The notes below the pieces were generated by a model. The model saw only the letters and a list, made by a program, of their open reading frames with translations. It was not told the DNA's origin and ran no database searches. A DNA stretch of 64,000 nt from Pseudomonas sp. (GTDB lineage: Bacteria; Pseudomonadota; Gammaproteobacteria; Pseudomonadales; Pseudomonadaceae): assembly GCF_030683065.1 (NCBI RefSeq), contig NZ_JAUXMX010000030.1, positions 1-64,000 on the forward strand. The letters run 5' to 3'. This document shows, piece after piece, positions 18,626 to 28,981 of this stretch. Position 1 is the first letter of the stretch, and every line of letters starts with the position of its first letter. Both the position numbers and the translations under genes were made by a program.

Positions 18626-18666
18626 AGAGTAACCCAGCTCAATTGCAGAAGCTTGATGCAAATCAA
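18626..18666 (-). promoter_or_regulatory. ANR/FNR box and -10 element of the small gene
   Basis: TTGATGCAAATCAA at 18653-18666 is an exact TTGAT-N4-ATCAA site. On the minus strand a -10-like TACTCT lies at 18631-18626. A transcript starting near 18618 puts the box centre at about -41.5, the class II activation position of FNR-type regulators. The predicted leader before the ATG at 18567 is about 50 bases. Confidence 0.85.
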
Positions 18667-18751
18667 TCGACCGAAACACGACCGACTGTCGGCCCGAACC
18701 AGCCAACAGAAGCAAAAGCTTCGCTTCATCCTTGCTATTAGTTGGTCGCCT

Positions 18752-20473
18752 TTATTCGGTCTGCTCCGCTTTGCGCCGGTATGGGAAGACGTCGATCACC
18801 TTCCCGGCGCGAATTGCCTCCTGCAGACTTTTCCAGTAGTCGGCGTCATATAGCTCGCCATGCAGCTGGCTGAACAAGCGCCGTTGCTTGATATCGGCAA
18901 ACAGAAATGGGGGAAACTCCTCGGGGAACACGTCCAGCGGCGCAACCGAATACCAAGGCTCGGCAGCCATTTCATCTTCCGGGTAACGCGGCGCCGGAAT
19001 GTGCCGGAAATTGGCTTCGGTGAGAAAGCAGATTTCATCGTAGTCGTAGAACACCACTCGGCCGTGGCGGGTGACCCCAAAGTTCTTCAGCAACATATCG
19101 CCGGGGAATATATTGGCGGCGGCCAACTGCTTGATCGCCAGACCGTAATCATCAAGCGCTTCGCGCACCTGAGCTTCGCTGGCACTTTCGACATACATGT
19201 TCAACGGCGTCATGCGCCGCTCGGTCCAGCAGTGGCGAATCAGCACGGTATCTCCGTCCACCTCGACGGTCGACGGCGCCACCTCTAGCAGTTCAGCCAG
19301 ACATTGCTCCTCGAACTTGACCTTGGGGAAGCGAAAATCGGCAAACTCCTGGGTATCTGCCATCCTGCCGACCCTATCGACGCTTTTAACCAGTCGATAT
19401 TTCTCGATCACCGTGGCGCGATCGACGTTCTTCGATGGAGAGAAACGATCCTTGATGATCTTGAATACGGTGTTGAAGCCCGTCAGGGTAAACACACTCA
19501 TGACCATGCCGCGAACGCCGGGCGCCATAATGAACTTATCATCGGTGTTCGCCAGGTGGTTGATCAGCGCACGGTAGAACTCCGACTTGCCGTGCTTGTA
19601 GAAGCCGATCGAGGTGTACAACTCGGCAATATGCTTGCCCGGCAGAATGCGTTTGAGGAAGCCGACGAACTCGGCCGGAATTGCCACATCCACCATGAAG
19701 TAGCTGCGGGTGAATGAAAAGATGATCGACACCTCGGCTTCGTCGGTGATCAGTACATCAATCTGGATGCCGCGTCCCTCGCGGTGCAGCAGCGGAATCA
19801 CCAACGGCCACTGTTCGTCGCGGGTAAAGATCCGGCCGACCAGATAAGCCCCCTTGTTGCGATAGAGCACCGAGGAAAACAACTCGATGCGCAACTCCGG
19901 ATCCTTGCACACCCAATCTGGCAGGTTTTCGCGCAGCTGTGCATCCAGGCGCTTGATGTCACGCGACAGATCCTCGAACGACACACTGAACCGATAGTCC
20001 TGGAAAATCGCCTCAAGCATGCCCGAGAGCCCATGCTCCGGGCTGTAACTGCGGGTTTGCGCAGCACGCTGCTGGCTACGCAGTGACGGCCGAGTGGTAT
20101 GGATGAACATGCAGCCATCACTGATCTGGTCATGACTGAACAGGCTGCAGAAGATCGAGTTGAACCAGGTTTCCGCCAATTCATCGTCGAAGCGCAGGTC
20201 GATCAGCGTTATATAGGCACTTTTCACCAACGGCCACTGCGCCACCTCCAGCAACTCGTCGCTGAAGCAGTGACGCAAGCGATCACCCACCTCGCTGACT
20301 TTTTCCTCATACAGCTTGATCCGCGCGGCCGAGGCCTGCTGGGCCTCCTGCCAAAGCGCCTGCTCGAAGCGACCGCGGGCGCCATCGGTGATCTGGCGGA
20401 AGTGTTCGCGGTAGTCATCGAAGCCGTCGAGGATCAAACGGGCAATATCGGCGGCCGGCCATTGCTGTGCCAT
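18752..20473 (-). CDS. aceK: Isocitrate dehydrogenase kinase/phosphatase
   Basis: A 573-residue AceK. It phosphorylates isocitrate dehydrogenase to divert carbon into the glyoxylate bypass and removes the phosphate again. The ATP-binding segment [18 protein letters not shown] and the catalytic/metal region [20 protein letters not shown] are intact, and the length matches the family (about 575). I start at the ATG at 20473 ([25 protein letters not shown]); upstream in-frame sequence is not family-like. As usual in Pseudomonas it is not in an aceBA operon. The divergent DMT exporter begins 204 bp away. Confidence 0.95.
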   Translation of the reverse strand: MAQQWPAADIARLILDGFDDYREHFRQITDGARGRFEQALWQEAQQASAARIKLYEEKVSEVGDRLRHCFSDELLEVAQWPLVKSAYITLIDLRFDDELAETWFNSIFCSLFSHDQISDGCMFIHTTRPSLRSQQRAAQTRSYSPEHGLSGMLEAIFQDYRFSVSFEDLSRDIKRLDAQLRENLPDWVCKDPELRIELFSSVLYRNKGAYLVGRIFTRDEQWPLVIPLLHREGRGIQIDVLITDEAEVSIIFSFTRSYFMVDVAIPAEFVGFLKRILPGKHIAELYTSIGFYKHGKSEFYRALINHLANTDDKFIMAPGVRGMVMSVFTLTGFNTVFKIIKDRFSPSKNVDRATVIEKYRLVKSVDRVGRMADTQEFADFRFPKVKFEEQCLAELLEVAPSTVEVDGDTVLIRHCWTERRMTPLNMYVESASEAQVREALDDYGLAIKQLAAANIFPGDMLLKNFGVTRHGRVVFYDYDEICFLTEANFRHIPAPRYPEDEMAAEPWYSVAPLDVFPEEFPPFLFADIKQRRLFSQLHGELYDADYWKSLQEAIRAGKVIDVFPYRRKAEQTE

Positions 20474-20677
20474 GGGCAAACCCCTGCTGGGAATGAACGA
20501 GCGGTATGGTGTGGCGAGCTTAGCCAGAGACTGCACTGAGGAACAGCAGGCGACGCTGGCAAACCGGTTTATCTCTAGCAAATAGTACTAGAGCGCCCGT
20601 TTAAAAGTCGTTTTCAGATTGCCTTGCCCAGCATGCCCGGCAACACTGCTTGCCCGTTAACCAATTTGGAATGCCGC

Positions 20678-21613
20678 GTGCGCCTCGCCGACTTACTGCG
20701 CCTGTTAGTGCTTGCCGCCATCTGGGGCGCCAGCTTTCTATTCATGCGCATCATTGCGCCCGAACTCGGCAGCATGCCGACCGCGTTCTTGCGTGCCAGC
20801 CTGGGCGCGCTTGGCCTGCTGGCGATTCTGCTGATCATGCGCGTGCAGTGGGACTTTCGCGGCAAGCTCAAGCAATGCTTGATGCTCGGCGTGATCAATG
20901 CAGGCCTGCCATCGGCCATGTATTGCCTGGCGGCCCTGGTTTTGCCTGCCGGCTACTCGGCAATATTCAACGCCACCACGCCGATGATGGGCGTGTTGAT
21001 TGGCATGCTGTTCTTCGCCGAGGCCCTGACACTGAGCAAAGCTGCAGGAGTGGCGATTGGGTTGTTTGGTGTCGCCGTACTGACCCGAACCGGCCCGATC
21101 GAGGTTGATCAGCAATTGCTGCTCGGCGCAGCGGCTTGCCTGATAGCCACCACGTGCTATGGATTCGCCGGCTTTCTCACCCGTCGCTGGATCGGTCAGC
21201 AAGGCGGCCTGGATAATCGCCTCACCGCCTTCAGCAGCCTCTGCGGCGCCAGCTTGTTCCTTCTCCCCTTGTTCGCCGGCAGCTTGATCGTGCAACCACC
21301 CGCCAGTTGGGGCGGGCTTCACGTGTGGTTGTCTCTTGCCGGGCTTGGCTTTATCTGCACGGCCTTCGCTTACGTGCTGTACTTCCGTCTGCTGACGGAT
21401 ATCGGCCCGATCAGGGCATCGACCACCACCTTTCTGATCCCGCCGTTCGGCGTGTTGTGGGGCGCCCTGTTACTCGGCGAACCCCTGTCCTGGGCCTACC
21501 TGTATGGCGGTGCATTGATCGCCATCGCCCTGTGGTTGGTAGTGCGGCCTAGCACTGCCGGGAAAGCGCCAGATAGCGCTACGCCAGCAACCGCCAGGCC
21601 TGACCGGCCCTAG
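20678..21613 (+). CDS. EamA-family (DMT) transporter
   Basis: About 311 residues with ten predicted membrane helices and two EamA repeats (LRLLVLAAIWGASFLFMRII…; second half AACLIATTCYGFAGFLTRRW…TFLIPPFGVLWGALLLGEPLSW). A metabolite exporter of unknown substrate. The start is uncertain: GTG at 20678 (VRLADLLRLL) places the first helix near the N-terminus as in relatives, while the frame is open back to a TTG at 20624. It ends 288 bp before the convergent rpsA. Confidence 0.8.
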   Translation: MRLADLLRLLVLAAIWGASFLFMRIIAPELGSMPTAFLRASLGALGLLAILLIMRVQWDFRGKLKQCLMLGVINAGLPSAMYCLAALVLPAGYSAIFNATTPMMGVLIGMLFFAEALTLSKAAGVAIGLFGVAVLTRTGPIEVDQQLLLGAAACLIATTCYGFAGFLTRRWIGQQGGLDNRLTAFSSLCGASLFLLPLFAGSLIVQPPASWGGLHVWLSLAGLGFICTAFAYVLYFRLLTDIGPIRASTTTFLIPPFGVLWGALLLGEPLSWAYLYGGALIAIALWLVVRPSTAGKAPDSATPATARPDRP

Positions 21614-21856
21614 CCTGCCGCGGTCTCTCGCTAGCGCTGTAGAGCAAGGTTTGGCTGCTGCGACGCTTCTCTGTGCGTACCATCTGCTGCGGTGCGCCCG
21701 CACCTGTAGTTGATTGCGCCCATCTGGCGCTCTGCACGTTAGCGCGGTGCAGTGATTGAGAGATCACCCGGTTACCGCACGCCAAGTCGCTCTGGCCAGA
21801 GCGTGTCTTTGGATTGGCGCCTAACCCACTCTCGCAACTGGCTAAATCTCAGGCAC

Positions 21857-21886
21857 AAAAAAGGGCGACCGAAGTCGCCCTTTTTT
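21857..21886. terminator. Bidirectional rho-independent terminator
   Basis: AAAAAA-GGGCGAC-CGAA-GTCGCCC-TTTTTT: a perfect 7-bp GC stem with a tetraloop and A/T runs on both sides. It closes rpsA (minus strand, stop at 21902) and can also stop transcripts from the DMT gene. Confidence 0.92.
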
Positions 21887-21901
21887 ATGGGTCAGCTGAA
21901 C

Positions 21902-23587
21902 TTAGTTCTGCTTTTCCATTTGTGCGCGGAGCAGATCACCAATGGTGGTCGGACCGGAAGCTTCAACTTCCTGCTTACGCATTTCTTTGATGGCTTCTTT
22001 CTCGTCTTCAACGTCTTTCGACTTGACCGACAAGCTGATTACGCGGCTCTTACGGTCAACGCTGATGATCTTGGCTTCAACTTCTTCGCCTTCTTTCAGT
22101 ACGTTGCGCGCGTCTTCAACGCGGTCACGGCTGATTTCGGAGGCTTTCAGTGTGGCTTCGATACCATCGGCCAGGGTGATGATCGCGCCCTTGGCGTCAA
22201 CTTCTTTAACGATGCCGCGCACGATGGTGCCTTTATCGTTAACAGCAACGTAGTCGGAGAACGGATCTTCTTCCAGCTGCTTGATGCCGAGGGAAATGCG
22301 CTCACGCTCCGGGTCAACGGAGAGGATAACGGTTTCCAGCTCGTCGCCCTTCTTGAAGCGGCGTACAGCTTCTTCGCCTACTTCGTTCCAGGAGATGTCG
22401 GACAGGTGAACGAGGCCGTCGATGCCGCCATCCAGACCAATGAAGATACCGAAATCGGTGATCGACTTGATGGTGCCGGAGATCTTGTCGCCCTTGTTGA
22501 ACTGACCGGAGAAATCTTCCCACGGATTAGTTTTGCACTGCTTGATACCCAGGGAGATACGACGACGTTCTTCGTCGATATCCAGAACCTGAACTTCCAC
22601 TTCGTCGCCAACCTGAACGACTTTGGACGGGTGGATGTTCTTGTTGGTCCAATCCATTTCGGATACGTGCACCAAACCTTCCACGCCTTCTTCCAGCTCT
22701 GCGAAGCAGCCGTAGTCGGTCAGGTTGGTTACGCGTGCATTGACGCGAGTGCCTTCCGGGTAACGCGCCTTGATAGCAACCCATGGGTCTTCGCCCAGTT
22801 GCTTCAGACCCAGGGAAACGCGGTTACGCTCGCGATCGTACTTGAGTACCTTGACATCGATCTCGTCGCCAACGTTGACGATCTCGGACGGGTGCTTGAT
22901 ACGCTTCCAGGCCATGTCGGTGATGTGCAACAGGCCATCGACGCCGCCCAGATCGACGAATGCGCCGTAATCCGTGAGGTTCTTGACGATACCCTTGACT
23001 TGCTGACCTTCCTGCAAGGATTCCAGCAGAGCTTCGCGCTCGGCGCTGTTCTCGGCTTCCAGCACGCTGCGGCGGGAAACGACAACGTTGTTGCGCTTCT
23101 GGTCCAGCTTGATGACTTTGAATTCGAGCTCTTTGCCTTCCAGGTGAGTGGTATCACGCACCGGACGGACATCGACCAAGGAACCTGGGAGGAACGCACG
23201 GATACCGTTAACGTCGACAGTGAAGCCGCCTTTAACCTTACCGTTGATAACGCCCTTGACCACTTCCTCAGCGGCGAAAGCTGCTTCCAGAACAATCCAG
23301 CACTCGGCACGCTTGGCTTTTTCGCGGGACAGCTTGGTTTCACCAAAGCCATCTTCAACCGCGTCCAGCGCAACGTGAACTTCGTCACCGACCTTGATGG
23401 TCAGCTCGCCAGCGTCGTTGTGGAACTGCTCAAGCGGGATGAGGCCTTCCGACTTCAAACCAGCGTGAACGGTTACCCAACCAGCTTGGTAATCGATGTC
23501 GACGATGATAGCGGTGATGATCGAGCCAGCCTGAAGATTCAGGGTTTTTAGGCTTTCTTCAAATAGTTCAGCAAAGCTTTCGCTCAT
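21902..23587 (-). CDS. rpsA: 30S ribosomal protein S1
   Basis: A 561-residue S1 with six S1/OB-fold repeats, e.g. [87 protein letters not shown] and [18 protein letters not shown]. It binds mRNA on the 30S subunit and promotes initiation on structured leaders. The ATG at 23587 has AGGA upstream; the frame continues open further but without S1 similarity. It lies after cmk, the standard cmk-rpsA pair, separated by a terminator and leader hairpins (23588-23701). A 599-codon open frame opposite it is a by-product of codon bias. Confidence 0.97.
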   Translation of the reverse strand: MSESFAELFEESLKTLNLQAGSIITAIIVDIDYQAGWVTVHAGLKSEGLIPLEQFHNDAGELTIKVGDEVHVALDAVEDGFGETKLSREKAKRAECWIVLEAAFAAEEVVKGVINGKVKGGFTVDVNGIRAFLPGSLVDVRPVRDTTHLEGKELEFKVIKLDQKRNNVVVSRRSVLEAENSAEREALLESLQEGQQVKGIVKNLTDYGAFVDLGGVDGLLHITDMAWKRIKHPSEIVNVGDEIDVKVLKYDRERNRVSLGLKQLGEDPWVAIKARYPEGTRVNARVTNLTDYGCFAELEEGVEGLVHVSEMDWTNKNIHPSKVVQVGDEVEVQVLDIDEERRRISLGIKQCKTNPWEDFSGQFNKGDKISGTIKSITDFGIFIGLDGGIDGLVHLSDISWNEVGEEAVRRFKKGDELETVILSVDPERERISLGIKQLEEDPFSDYVAVNDKGTIVRGIVKEVDAKGAIITLADGIEATLKASEISRDRVEDARNVLKEGEEVEAKIISVDRKSRVISLSVKSKDVEDEKEAIKEMRKQEVEASGPTTIGDLLRAQMEKQN

Positions 23588-23657
23588 TTTAATTCCTGTT
23601 GATTCCGGGCGGGGAATCCGCCCAAACCACATTCCAGACAATGTGGGTACGTTCATA
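23588..23657 (-). promoter_or_regulatory. rpsA leader with hairpins (possible S1 autoregulation)
   Basis: In the sense of the rpsA mRNA, CCACATT-GTCTGG-AATGTGG (23646-23627) and GGGCGG-ATTCC-CCGCCC (about 23623-23607) can form two consecutive hairpins just before the ribosome site. GGA triplets occur in or beside the loops. In E. coli the rpsA leader folds into GGA-containing hairpins bound by S1 itself. The similarity here is structural only, and the regulatory role is inferred. Confidence 0.4.
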
Positions 23658-23658
23658 T

Positions 23659-23701
23659 AAAAAGAGGCATGCGGGTCTAGGACTGGGTTCCCGTATGCCT
23701 C
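23659..23701 (-). terminator. Terminator/attenuator between cmk and rpsA
   Basis: On the minus strand a 12-bp stem (arms 23701-23690 and 23675-23664, GAGGCATACGGG/CCCGCATGCCTC, one non-canonical pair) is followed by TTTTT (23663-23659). It should end much of the transcription from the aro operon, leaving rpsA mainly to a promoter between here and 23588. Confidence 0.8.
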
Positions 23702-23738
23702 CTTGCGAGCTGACCAACTTAAGCAGCTGGGGCTCTTG

Positions 23739-24428
23739 TTATCCGGCGAGGTCGCGATTGGCGACTTCACTCAGAATACGTTCCATTACCTGCTCGATGG
23801 AAAGTTCGGTGGAATCCAGCTGAATCGCATCGGCTGCCGGTTTTAGCGGAGCCACTGCACGCTGGGTATCACGTTCATCACGCGCCCGAATCTCGTCGAG
23901 AAGACTCGCGAGATTAACATCATCGCCCTTGGCCTTCAACTGCAAGTAACGTCTGCGCGCACGCTCTTCGGCGCTGGCGGTCAGAAAAATCTTCAACGCC
24001 GCGCCTGGGAACACCACGGTGCCCATGTCGCGACCGTCGGCAACCAACCCCGGCATTTCCTGAAACGCCCGCTGACGCTGGAGCAAGGCCTCGCGTACCG
24101 CGGGCAGCGAAGCCACCTGTGAGGCCCCGGCACCGATCCCTTCATTGCGGATGGCATCGGTAACTTCCTCACCCTCGAGAATGATCCGCTGCCCCTGCCC
24201 TTGGGCACCGGCGAGGAACTGCACATCAAGATGCGCGGCCAGTACCTTCATCGCCTCTTCGTTGGTCAGGTCGACCCCATGGTTGCGCGCGGCAAAGGCC
24301 AGCAAACGATACAGGGCACCGGAATCCAACAGATTCCAACCCAACTTCTGCGCCAACAAGCCGGCAATGGTGCCCTTGCCAGAGCCGCTGGGCCCATCAA
24401 TGGCGACTATCGGCGCGAGAGCAGTCAT
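23739..24428 (-). CDS. cmk: Cytidylate kinase
   Basis: A 229-residue (d)CMP kinase. The P-loop GPSGSGKGT is at residues 13-21, followed by LDSGALYRL for substrate binding and the central [13 protein letters not shown] motif. It makes CDP from CMP and ATP. Its ATG overlaps the aroA stop by four bases (ATGA), showing translational coupling. Length and motifs match the bacterial family. Confidence 0.96.
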   Translation of the reverse strand: MTALAPIVAIDGPSGSGKGTIAGLLAQKLGWNLLDSGALYRLLAFAARNHGVDLTNEEAMKVLAAHLDVQFLAGAQGQGQRIILEGEEVTDAIRNEGIGAGASQVASLPAVREALLQRQRAFQEMPGLVADGRDMGTVVFPGAALKIFLTASAEERARRRYLQLKAKGDDVNLASLLDEIRARDERDTQRAVAPLKPAADAIQLDSTELSIEQVMERILSEVANRDLAG

Positions 24429-26680
24429 GACTTGACCTCCTCTGCCACGCGGATACCAACCTGCGCCGCCAAGGCCAGGAAGTTCGGAAACGATGTCGCC
24501 ACGTTGGCGCAGTCGTGAATACGGATCGGCGCACTGGCGCGCAACGATGCCACGCTGAAAGCCATGGCAATCCGGTGGTCACCATGACTCCAGACCTCGC
24601 CACCGCCCAGGCTGCCACCATCAATGATGATGCCATCCGGCGTCGGCTCGACCTTGGCGCCCAGCGCCAGCAAGCCATCGGCCATGACCTGGATGCGATC
24701 AGACTCCTTGACCCGCAACTCCTCGGCGCCACGCAGCACGGTGCGGCCTTCGGCACACGCAGCCGCCACGAACAGTACCGGGAATTCATCAATGGCCAAC
24801 GGCACCAGATGCTCGGGAATGTCGATGCCATGCAGCTTGGCGCTGCGCACGCGAATATCGGCTACCGGCTCACCACCCACGACCCGCTGGTTTTCCAGGC
24901 TGATATCGCCGCCCATCAATTTGAGGATGTCGATTACCCCGGTGCGCGTCGGGTTGACCCCTACATGCTCCAGCAGCAACTCGGAATCTTCGGCAATGCT
25001 ACCGGCGACCAGGAAGAAAGCGGCCGAGGAAATATCCGCCGGCACCTCGATATGACAAGCGGTCAATTTTTGCCCGGACTGCAGACTGGCCGTACTGCCA
25101 TCGACGGCGACCGGATAACCGAAGCCGCGCAGCATGCGCTCGGTATGATCCCGAGTGGGTGCCGGCTCAGTGACCGAGGTCTGTCCCGCCGCGTACAAGC
25201 CGGCCAGCAACAGGCAGGATTTCACCTGGGCACTGGCCATCGGCATTTCGTAGTGCATGCCGCTCAGGCGCTGGCCACCGCGAATGGTCAACGGCGGACG
25301 CCCTTCCGGAGCGGTTTCGATTACCGCGCCCATCTCACGCAGCGGCTTGGCCACCCGATTCATCGGCCGCTTGGACAATGACGCGTCGCCGCTCAGGGTG
25401 GTGTCGAACGACTGCCCGGCCAGCAAGCCTGCAAGCAGGCGCATGGAGGTGCCCGAATTGCCCAGATAAATTGGCCCAGGAGGTGCCTGCAAACCCTGCA
25501 GACCCACACCATGAATAGTCACCCGACCATGGTGCGGGCCTTCGATCACCACCCCCATATCACGGAAAGCCTGCAGGGTTGCCAGGGCATCTTCGCCCTC
25601 CAGGAAGCCTTCGACCTCAGTAGTACCTTCGGCCAGCGACCCCAGCATGATCGAGCGGTGCGAGATGGACTTGTCGCCCGGAACACGAATCCGCCCGGAC
25701 AGCTTGCCACCGGGATTAGCCAGAAAAATCAGATCATTCGAGTGCATAGCGTCCACATAGGCCCGTCGGGCTAGAATTTTGCTGAAATGTTCGCGGGCCA
25801 CCCGAGCGCGGGTAAATACCCCCAACAGCTGATGGCCATCCCCAGCGTCGACCGCATCGCGCAAGGCGTCGAGGTCGCCGCGAAATAAATCCAGGGTGTG
25901 CAGCACGGCCTCGCGATTGGCGAGAAAGATGTCGTGCCACATCACCGGATCACTGCCAGCAATCCGCGTGAAATCGCGAAAGCCGCCAGCGGCGTAACGG
26001 AATATCTCCAGGTTTTCGCTGCGCTTGGCCAGCGAATCGACCAGGCCAAATGCCAACAGATGCGGCAGATGACTGGTCGCGGCAAGCACCTGATCATGAT
26101 GCTCGACCTGCATGTGCTCAACATCCGCACCCAGCTCGCACCAGAGCCGGTCGACCAGCTGCAGCGCCTGCGGATCGGTCTGCGCCAATGGCGTCAAGAT
26201 CACCTTGTGCCGGCGAAACAGCTCGGCATTGGCAGCCTCAACGCCGCTTTGTTCGGAGCCGGCAATCGGGTGACCGGGCACGAAGCGTGCCGGCATCTCG
26301 CCAAAAGCCAGACGCGCAGCACGCACCACATTGCCCTTGGCGCTGCCGACATCAGTAAGCACGGCATTGCCCAGATCGAGCCTGGCCAACTCTGCCAGCA
26401 GCTTCTCCATTGCCAGAATCGGCACCGCCAACTGGATCACCTCAGCGCCCTGGCAGGCGACTGCCAACTGCTCTTCGCAGCGATCGACCACCCCCAACTC
26501 GACAGCCAGACGGCGTGACTGGGGGTCGAGATCGACGCCTACAACTTCCCGGCACAGGCCACGCTCACGCAAACCTTTGGCGAACGATCCACCGATCAGA
26601 CCGAGACCGATCACCACCAGACGACCGATCATAGGCGTGCCGGGTTGCGCCTTGGTGACAGCACTCTTCAATTCGCTCAC
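24425..26680 (-). CDS. tyrA-aroA: Bifunctional prephenate dehydrogenase / EPSP synthase
   Basis: A 751-residue fusion. Residues about 17-300 are prephenate dehydrogenase (NAD site [16 protein letters not shown]; catalytic segment GHPIAGSE), which makes 4-hydroxyphenylpyruvate for tyrosine. Residues about 315-745 are 5-enolpyruvylshikimate-3-phosphate synthase ([33 protein letters not shown]), the sixth step of the shikimate pathway. The fusion is characteristic of Pseudomonas and relatives. The GTG start at 26680 overlaps the hisC stop; an ATG 16 codons on (MIGRLVVIG) is possible. LGNSGTSMR shows the usual glyphosate-sensitive-type Gly/Thr pattern, but class cannot be fixed by eye. Confidence 0.96.
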   Translation of the reverse strand: MSELKSAVTKAQPGTPMIGRLVVIGLGLIGGSFAKGLRERGLCREVVGVDLDPQSRRLAVELGVVDRCEEQLAVACQGAEVIQLAVPILAMEKLLAELARLDLGNAVLTDVGSAKGNVVRAARLAFGEMPARFVPGHPIAGSEQSGVEAANAELFRRHKVILTPLAQTDPQALQLVDRLWCELGADVEHMQVEHHDQVLAATSHLPHLLAFGLVDSLAKRSENLEIFRYAAGGFRDFTRIAGSDPVMWHDIFLANREAVLHTLDLFRGDLDALRDAVDAGDGHQLLGVFTRARVAREHFSKILARRAYVDAMHSNDLIFLANPGGKLSGRIRVPGDKSISHRSIMLGSLAEGTTEVEGFLEGEDALATLQAFRDMGVVIEGPHHGRVTIHGVGLQGLQAPPGPIYLGNSGTSMRLLAGLLAGQSFDTTLSGDASLSKRPMNRVAKPLREMGAVIETAPEGRPPLTIRGGQRLSGMHYEMPMASAQVKSCLLLAGLYAAGQTSVTEPAPTRDHTERMLRGFGYPVAVDGSTASLQSGQKLTACHIEVPADISSAAFFLVAGSIAEDSELLLEHVGVNPTRTGVIDILKLMGGDISLENQRVVGGEPVADIRVRSAKLHGIDIPEHLVPLAIDEFPVLFVAAACAEGRTVLRGAEELRVKESDRIQVMADGLLALGAKVEPTPDGIIIDGGSLGGGEVWSHGDHRIAMAFSVASLRASAPIRIHDCANVATSFPNFLALAAQVGIRVAEEVKS

Positions 26681-27783
26681 GCGCTCAGCACCTTGCCCAG
26701 CGCCTCAAGGAAACGCTCATTCTCTTCCGCCAAACCGATAGAGACACGCAGGTAGGTCGGCATACCGTAGTTGGCCACCGGCCGCACGATCACGCCTTCG
26801 CGCAACAGTGCCTGATACAGCGGCATCGACTCGCGCCCGAGATCAACGGCAATGAAGTTGCCCCTGGAAGGAATCCAGCTCAACCCGAGCGCGCGGAAAC
26901 CCGCTTCCAATTGCAGCATGCCGGCAGCGTTGACCCGCCGACTTTGCGCCAGGTATTCGGCATCATCAAACGCCGCACAGGCGGCCGCCAAAGCCAGGCT
27001 ATTGACGTTAAAGGGCTGACGCACTCGATTGAGTACATCGGCGACCTGCGCCGAGCTGATGGCGTAACCGACACGCAACGCCGCCAGGCCATAGGCCTTG
27101 GAAAAAGTCCGCGAGACCAGCAGATTCTCATAGCGGGCCAGATAATCGAGACCATCCGGCAGATCAAGACCGTCGGCATACTCGATGTAAGCCTCGTCGA
27201 GCACCACCAGTACATTGCCCGGTACACGGACGAGAAAATCGCTTAACGCCTGCGGACTGAACCAGGTGCCGGTCGGGTTATTCGGGTTGGCAATAAACAC
27301 CACACGGGTGTTGCTGTCGATGGCCGCAAGCATGGCATCCAGGTCATGACCGAAGTCCTTGGCCGGTACCACCTTGCCTAACGCACCGACTGCCTGAGTG
27401 GCGATCGGGTAGACGGCGAACGCATGCTCGCTAAACACCGCATTGAGACCGGGCGCCAGATAGGCCCGCGCCACCAGCTCTAGAATGTCGTTGGAACCGT
27501 TACCCAGGGTGACCTGGCTGGGTTGCACACCGCAGCGCTCGGCCAACAGACTTTTCAGGGCGAAGCCATTGCCATCGGGATAACGAGTCAGCTCGGCCAG
27601 CTCGCTGCGAATCGCCTGCAACGCTTTAGGGCTGGGGCCCAGCGGGTTTTCGTTGCTGGCCAGCTTAACGATGGTGGCTGGATCCAGATCCAGCTCGCGC
27701 GCCAGCTCATCTACCGGCTTGCCCGGCACATAGGGCGACAATTGCTGCACCCCTGGCTGAGCCAGGGCAAGGAAATCGGTCAT
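26677..27783 (-). CDS. hisC: Histidinol-phosphate aminotransferase (HisC2), aromatic operon copy
   Basis: A 368-residue class I/II aminotransferase. The N-terminal KLASNENPLGPSP, the FIANPNNPTGTW motif and the PLP lysine in SRTFSKAYGLAALRVGY are all present. In this position, between pheA and tyrA, the enzyme (HisC2) probably also transaminates aromatic keto acids (phenylpyruvate, 4-hydroxyphenylpyruvate) besides imidazole-acetol phosphate. The ATG at 27783 follows pheA by 91 bp, a gap with a 12-bp inverted repeat. Confidence 0.94.
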   Translation of the reverse strand: MTDFLALAQPGVQQLSPYVPGKPVDELARELDLDPATIVKLASNENPLGPSPKALQAIRSELAELTRYPDGNGFALKSLLAERCGVQPSQVTLGNGSNDILELVARAYLAPGLNAVFSEHAFAVYPIATQAVGALGKVVPAKDFGHDLDAMLAAIDSNTRVVFIANPNNPTGTWFSPQALSDFLVRVPGNVLVVLDEAYIEYADGLDLPDGLDYLARYENLLVSRTFSKAYGLAALRVGYAISSAQVADVLNRVRQPFNVNSLALAAACAAFDDAEYLAQSRRVNAAGMLQLEAGFRALGLSWIPSRGNFIAVDLGRESMPLYQALLREGVIVRPVANYGMPTYLRVSIGLAEENERFLEALGKVLSA

Positions 27784-27788
27784 GACAT

Positions 27789-27855
27789 AAGCCTCAAGCT
27801 AAAAGCCGCAAGCCCAAGCACAGCCAGGCGTCGATCCGCGTGAAGCTTGAGGCTT
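27789..27855. repeat. 12-bp inverted repeat in the pheA-hisC gap
   Basis: AAGCCTCAAGCT (27789-27800) and AGCTTGAGGCTT (27844-27855) are exact reverse complements 43 bases apart. The sequence between them repeats the AAGCC/GCTTG theme. Related low-complexity GCTTGAAGCTTG sequence occurs at 37531-37557 before yciK, so this is a dispersed short motif rather than a site unique to this operon. Confidence 0.7.
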
Positions 27856-27874
27856 GGCGCTTGCTGCTGCAGTT

Positions 27875-28981
27875 TTAAAGTACCGCCTTCGGATACGACC
27901 CCAATACTTTCAGCGCCACGGCTTCCTGATTGATCTTCTCCAGCACATCCTTGATCAGCGGATCACGGTGATGGCCGACGAAGTCGATAAAGAACACATA
28001 GGTCCACTTGCCGCTACGCGAAGGACGGGTTTCGATGCGAGTCAGGTCGATGCCGTTGTTATGGAACGGCACCAGCAGCTCGTGCAGGGCGCCCGGCTTG
28101 TTGCGCATGGAGACGATGACCGAGGTCTTATCGTCGCCGGTCGGTGGCACTTCCTGGCTGCCGATGATCAAGAACCGTGTCGAGTTGTCCGGGCGGTCTT
28201 CGATTTTTTCCGCCAACTTGGTCAAGCCATACAGGCTGGCGGCCATGTCGCCGGCAATAGCTGCCGAGTTCCACTCGCCCTTGACCCTTTTGGCTGCATC
28301 GGCGTTGCTTGAAACCGCCACGCGCTCGACGTTCGGGTAATGCGCATCCAGCCACTTGCGACACTGCGCCAGGGACTGGGCATGGGAATAGATGCGGGTG
28401 ATCTTGTCGACCTTGGTGGTTTCGCCGACCAGCAGATGGTGGTGGATGCGCAGCTCGACTTCGCCACAGATCACCATATCGTGCTCAAGGAAACTGTCCA
28501 GCGTGTGATTGATTGCGCCTTCGGTGGAGTTTTCCACCGGCACCACGCCGAAGTTCACCGAGCCGGCAGCCACCTCGCGGAACACCTCATCGATCGCCGC
28601 CATCGGCACACTGATCACCGCATGGCCGAAGTGCTTCATCGCCGCAGCCTGTGAGAACGTGCCCTCAGGCCCGAGATAGGCGACTTTCAGTGGGTTCTCC
28701 AGGGCCAGACAGGAGGACATGATCTCGCGAAACAGCCGCGCCATTTCCTCGTTACCCAACGGCCCCTGGTTGCGCTCCATGATGCGTTTCAGCACCTGGG
28801 CTTCGCGCTCGGGGCGGTAGAACACCGGCTTCTCGCCGACCGGCAACGAGGCCATCTTGACCCGCGCCACTTCTTCGGCGCAACGCGCACGATCGCTGAT
28901 CAGCGCGAGGATTTTCTCATCCAGATTGTCGATGCGCAGGCGCAGGGCTTGAAGTTCTTGCTCGGAGACCAGATCCGTCAT
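27875..28981 (-). CDS. pheA: Bifunctional chorismate mutase / prephenate dehydratase (P-protein)
   Basis: A 368-residue P-protein. Residues 1-95 are an AroQ-class chorismate mutase (LRLRIDNLDEKILALISDRARCAEEV). Residues about 97-275 are prephenate dehydratase (YLGPEGTFSQAAA, VPVENSTEGAINHT, with the catalytic TRF in DNSTRFLII). Residues about 285-365 form an ACT domain (KPGALHELLVPF, ETRPSR), which binds phenylalanine for feedback inhibition. It converts chorismate to phenylpyruvate. Start ATG and the serC stop overlap by one base (TGATG). Confidence 0.97.
   Translation of the reverse strand: MTDLVSEQELQALRLRIDNLDEKILALISDRARCAEEVARVKMASLPVGEKPVFYRPEREAQVLKRIMERNQGPLGNEEMARLFREIMSSCLALENPLKVAYLGPEGTFSQAAAMKHFGHAVISVPMAAIDEVFREVAAGSVNFGVVPVENSTEGAINHTLDSFLEHDMVICGEVELRIHHHLLVGETTKVDKITRIYSHAQSLAQCRKWLDAHYPNVERVAVSSNADAAKRVKGEWNSAAIAGDMAASLYGLTKLAEKIEDRPDNSTRFLIIGSQEVPPTGDDKTSVIVSMRNKPGALHELLVPFHNNGIDLTRIETRPSRSGKWTYVFFIDFVGHHRDPLIKDVLEKINQEAVALKVLGSYPKAVL

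Noticed and set aside
21752..23551. A 599-codon open frame on the plus strand opposite rpsA
   Set aside because: It mirrors the S1 repeats on the other strand and has no ribosome site or recognisable domain; the biased codon use of rpsA explains the lack of stops.
24425..26680. Sequencing error fusing tyrA and aroA
   Set aside because: The TyrA-AroA fusion is normal in Pseudomonas and the linker is in frame with family-like length.
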